NCBI GenBank assembly: GCA_051294375.1
Contig: CM119266.1
Location: forward strand, 1,307,554 to 1,371,553
Length of the DNA: 64,000 nucleotides
Origin: Paraspadella gotoi
Lineage: Eukaryota; Chaetognatha
Reading direction: 5' to 3'
A model generated the notes under the pieces. It did no database searches, was not told the DNA's origin, and saw only the letters and a program-made list of their open reading frames with translations. Positions 60,832-64,000 of this stretch are shown here, piece after piece. The translations under genes and the position numbers were made by a program. Numbering within the stretch: position 1 is the first letter of the stretch; the number at the start of each line of letters is the position of its first letter.

Positions 60832-60851
60832 NNNNNNNNNNNNNNNNNNNN
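60832..60851. other. Assembly gap (20 N) at the end of copy B
   Basis: Sequence after the gap (from 60852) is unrelated to the duplicated unit. Confidence 0.99.
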
Positions 60852-61449
60852 GGATTTGCGAAGAAATTGAGTAGAACAAAAATCCGAAGATAAAAAAGTT
60901 GAATACGAAAATAAACGAGAAAGAAAATAAACCAGAAAAATCACGAGGAAAAAAAACTTTTAATTTTAGGGGAAAAAAGCAAAAAAAAAGCAACACAACA
61001 ACAACAACAACAAAAAAGTTTAAAACACGAATCGAAGGCAGAAAAGAAAAAGAAAAAAAAACTTTTACTAATTGATTCATTAAGGAAAAAAAAAGGAAAA
61101 TGAAAGAGAAAAGGAAAAGAAAAAAGAAAGAAAAGGAGAAAAGAGGAAAGAAAAGCCAAAGACTTTGTTGCGATTTCGATTCAAAGAATTTATTTGAAAA
61201 GGAAAAAGAGACAGATATTAAACGGGGATAAGCCGCGGGGAAATATACAGAAATTAACTGACTGAGAGAGCGACTGACCGACAGATGGATATATACGGAT
61301 AGTCGAAAAGACGGACAGATGGATAGGGCATTAAATAGAGAGACAGAGAAACAGACATTCAGATGGACAGATAGATTGAACGAAAGGTAAACGGAGTTGC
61401 AGATGAATAGACATAAATAGGCATAAATCGTTCCGCTTCATATACAGAT
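60852..61449. other. Purine-rich non-coding stretch
   Basis: A/G-rich on the plus strand with gacaga/gatagata-like sequence near 61260-61400. No gene seen. Confidence 0.5.
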
Positions 61450-61637
61450 TTAATGACCGACTGTCAATTGACAGATTTAATGACCGACTGTCAATTGACA
61501 GTTTTAATGACCGACTGTCAATTGACAGATTTAATGACCGACTGTCAATTGACAGATTTAATGACCGACTGTCAATTGACAGATTTAATGACCGACTGTC
61601 AATTGACAGATTTAATGACCGACTGTCAATTGACAGG
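61450..61637. repeat. 27-bp tandem repeat x7 with a 14-bp palindrome in each unit
   Basis: Each unit contains ctgtcaattgacag, a perfect palindrome, plus atttaatgaccga. Because 27 is a multiple of 3 the array is open in one frame (repeated MTDCQLTDL), which is not evidence of a protein. Confidence 0.96.
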
Positions 61638-61759
61638 CAAGGACAGACCCATTATGCCAGACAGTTCAACAGTCCGGACAGACAGACAGAGAAGAGAAAC
61701 AAAATGGCGTAAGCGATAAAGATATGATTCCATTGACAATGAAGACAGAAAATAAAAGA

Positions 61760-61763
<4 letters not shown>

Positions 61764-61801
<38 letters not shown>
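61764..61801. repeat. (CT)n microsatellite
   Basis: Pure CT run between two satellite-like arrays. Confidence 0.95.
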
Positions 61802-61803
<2 letters not shown>

Positions 61804-61860
61804 ATCTCTTTGATCTCTGGTCTCGAGAACAAAACAATCGCTTTAGGTCGCCTCTCCCCC

Positions 61861-62715
61861 ATTAGGTCAGAGATAAGGGTAAGGGATTAGGTTAGAGATA
61901 AAGGTAAGGAATTAGGTTAGAGATAGGGGTAAGGGATTAGGTTAGAGATAAGGATAACGGATTAGGTTAGAGATAGGGGTAAGGGATTAGGTTAGAGATA
62001 AGGGTAACGGATTAGGTTAGAGATAGGGGTAAGGGATTAGGTTAGAGATAAGGGTAACGGATTAGGTTAGAGATAGGGGTAAGGGATTAGGTTAGAGATA
62101 AGGGTAACGGATTAGGTTAGAGAAAAGGGTAAGGGATTAGGATAGAGATAAGGGTAAGGGATTAGGTTAAAGATAAGGGTAAGAGATGTAGTCGGGCATT
62201 GCCTAGGTTCACCCCGCCTAGAATCATGACACTTTCAGTTGTGACCCGGTGGCTCATTGAGTAAAGCCATCAGCTCATGACCACTAGGTACCGGGTTCAA
62301 TCCCAACCCGGTACCTACCCTGCGGGAAGCGTGAGGACGGCCGTAAGCCGCCTTGGGGGCATGGCAAACCCTCAAGCCTGGTTCCAAGCCCAGGGACCCG
62401 TTCCATGGCTGCTAGAGGGGGTTATAGAAGTTACAGACAGTCATCTTCAGCCCACGTAGCGCCTTATCCATAGAGATTAGGTTAGAGATAAGGGTAAGGG
62501 ATTATGTTAGAGATATGGGTAAGGAATTAGGTTAGAGATAAGGGTAAGAAATTAGGTTAGAGAAAAGGGTAAGGGATTAGGTTAGAGATGAGGTAAGGGA
62601 TTATATTTGAGATAAGGGTTAGTGATTAGGTCAGAGATAAGGGTAAGGAATTAGGTTAGAGATAAGGGTAAGGGGTTAGGTTAGAGATAAGAGTAAGGGA
62701 TTAGGTTTGGGTTAG
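61861..62715. repeat. 25-bp satellite with 50-bp dimeric order, interrupted by a SINE
   Basis: Units contain attaggttagagata and agggtaaggg. In 61911-62130 two variants alternate (ataggggtaaggg and ataagggtaacgg), giving a 50-bp higher-order unit. The array resumes after 62472. Confidence 0.95.
62188..62471 (+). mobile_element. tRNA-derived SINE inserted in the satellite
   Basis: 284 bp of unrelated sequence splits the 25-bp satellite. It is flanked by agagat at 62182-62187 and 62472-62477, a candidate 6-bp target duplication. It holds RNA polymerase III promoter-like boxes: A-box TGGCTCATTGAG (62250-62261) and B-box GGTTCAATCCC (62294-62304), about 33 bp apart, followed by a tRNA-unrelated body. 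No A-tail is obvious. Parent tRNA not assigned. Confidence 0.8.
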
Positions 62716-62979
62716 GGATTAGATTTAGATTTAGTTATTAATTTTATAAATGAATTCAAAGATTAGGAATATAAATCGAGCGCTTTCGCAAAATGGAGCC
62801 AAAATGTGTTTTCTCATTTATGCAAATGTAAAGGGAATTTAATTAAATTTTATTTAGCTATATATAAACAAAAAAAACAAAGAAACAAAAATAAAAATAG
62901 ATTTCTTACTTCGTCGAGAAACAAAAAGAAATATTTCCGACGAATATCTGACACAAATCTCTCTCTCTCTACCATTCTC
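62716..62979. other. Non-coding stretch
   Basis: AT-rich, no gene seen. Confidence 0.4.
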
Positions 62980-63360
62980 ATATCGTCTGTCATTCTCCTT
63001 CGGTCCTGAAATAATACCTACATGCAGGTCCTGTCATTCTCAATCGGTCCTGTATTTCTCATCGGTCTGTCATTCCTCATGGTCCTGTCCATTCCTCATC
63101 GGTCTGTCATTCTCATCCCTCTGGTCAATTCTCATCGGATCTGATCATTTCCACTCATTGCGGTCTGTCATTTCGCCTACATCGGTCTGTCATTCTCGAA
63201 TGCGGTCCTGTCATTCTCATACGGGTCTGTCCCCATTCTCATACGGTCTGTGTCATTCTTCATCGGTCTGTCATGCTTTTTCCATTCCGCATTGCTTCTT
63301 AGAGCCTTTGGGCAAACCTTGGTCTAACGGTTCGCTCTGGCCCTTCGTCAATTCTCATCG
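62980..63360. repeat. Degenerate ~18-bp tandem repeat
   Basis: Many variants of cggtctgtcattctcat with irregular one-base insertions and deletions, running up to the final gap. Confidence 0.8.
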
Positions 63361-63419
63361 TTTTTTTTCCGAAATTAAAATAACAAAGTTGTCTCGACTC
63401 CCGAGTAAAAAAGGTCAGG

Positions 63420-63891
63420 NNNNNNNNNNNNNNNNNNNNNNNNNNNNNNNNNNNNNNNNNNNNNNNNNNNNNNNNNNNNNNNNNNNNNNNNNNNNNNNNN
63501 NNNNNNNNNNNNNNNNNNNNNNNNNNNNNNNNNNNNNNNNNNNNNNNNNNNNNNNNNNNNNNNNNNNNNNNNNNNNNNNNNNNNNNNNNNNNNNNNNNNN
63601 NNNNNNNNNNNNNNNNNNNNNNNNNNNNNNNNNNNNNNNNNNNNNNNNNNNNNNNNNNNNNNNNNNNNNNNNNNNNNNNNNNNNNNNNNNNNNNNNNNNN
63701 NNNNNNNNNNNNNNNNNNNNNNNNNNNNNNNNNNNNNNNNNNNNNNNNNNNNNNNNNNNNNNNNNNNNNNNNNNNNNNNNNNNNNNNNNNNNNNNNNNNN
63801 NNNNNNNNNNNNNNNNNNNNNNNNNNNNNNNNNNNNNNNNNNNNNNNNNNNNNNNNNNNNNNNNNNNNNNNNNNNNNNNNNNNNNNNNNNN
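63420..63891. other. Assembly gap (472 N)
   Basis: Unknown bases. Open frames reported across it have no meaning. Confidence 0.99.
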
Positions 63892-64000
63892 AAAACAAAA
63901 AAGAACAAACATTAAATCCTTTCACCCCGTTTTACCCAGCATCCCTTCTTATGAAATCCTGAAAATTAAATATTAATCCAAGTCGCGACGAAAACCGACT

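Noticed and set aside
61453-61719. Repeat protein MTDCQLTDL x7
   Set aside because: Open only because the 27-bp array has a length divisible by 3. There is no start context, splice sites or non-repeat domain.
62241-62315. Functional tRNA gene
   Set aside because: A- and B-box-like sequences are present, but the acceptor stem does not pair as in a working tRNA, and the unit is embedded in a longer inserted element with a candidate target duplication.
61861-62715. True telomere repeat
   Set aside because: The unit is 25 bp with only partial TTAGG similarity, and sequence continues on both sides.
63158-63976. Open frames across the final gap
   Set aside because: Most of their length is N; no coding claim is possible.

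Overview
This window is animal nuclear DNA, probably from a marine invertebrate. Genes are split by many short introns with canonical GT..AG sites. Coding exons are GC-rich in AT-rich surroundings. Families include animal-specific ones (Cas-type SH3 scaffold, LIX1) and androglobin. Simple repeats ((GA)n, (GAA)n, (GAT)n, (GATT)n, (TTTC)n) are extremely abundant. I cannot name a phylum from sequence alone. No rRNA, intact tRNA gene, CRISPR array or bacterial operon is visible.

Layout: 87-3089 (-) carotenoid cleavage oxygenase, its 3' end beyond the left edge. 4226-9269 (-) weaker exons of unrecognised genes, a 70-bp minisatellite and dispersed repeats. 10-16 kb is gene-poor, with microsatellites, a ~600-bp foldback transposon with an 8-bp target duplication, and a second smaller terminal-inverted-repeat element. 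16170-21335 (-) is a complete six-exon Cas-family (p130Cas/NEDD9-like) adaptor of 1034 aa. 21.3-25.8 kb is a gene-free divergent interval. 25793-28777 (+) is a complete seven-exon LIX1 homologue of 364 aa. 29943-32520 (-) is a four-exon secreted cysteine-rich protein of 160 aa, with a second copy of the foldback transposon in one intron. Then, only 388 bp away and divergent, 32909-40404 (+) is androglobin (1575 aa, nine coding exons, one of 3.6 kb). 41339-42027 (+) is a small acidic protein. 42907-47332 (-) is the C-terminal half of an ENPP-type ectophosphodiesterase that has lost several metal ligands.

From about 47.9 kb to 60.8 kb the same ~6.45-kb unit appears twice in direct orientation, separated and followed by short N gaps. 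This is either a recent tandem duplication or two haplotypes placed in series. The right end (61.4-63.4 kb) is satellite-like: a 27-bp palindromic repeat, a 25-bp repeat organised as a 50-bp dimer with a tRNA-derived SINE inserted in it, and a degenerate ~18-bp array ending in a 472-bp gap.

The genes do not form a pathway; they are unrelated neighbours. Five gene models (carotenoid oxygenase, Cas, LIX1, secreted protein, androglobin) were built by hand from splice sites and reading-frame phase, and all their junctions agree in phase. The ENPP model has two unresolved junctions. Points most worth attention are the likely catalytically dead ENPP, the histidine-free globin core of androglobin, the acidic insert and triplicated splice donor in the carotenoid oxygenase, and the repeated placement of tandem repeats directly at splice sites across several genes.
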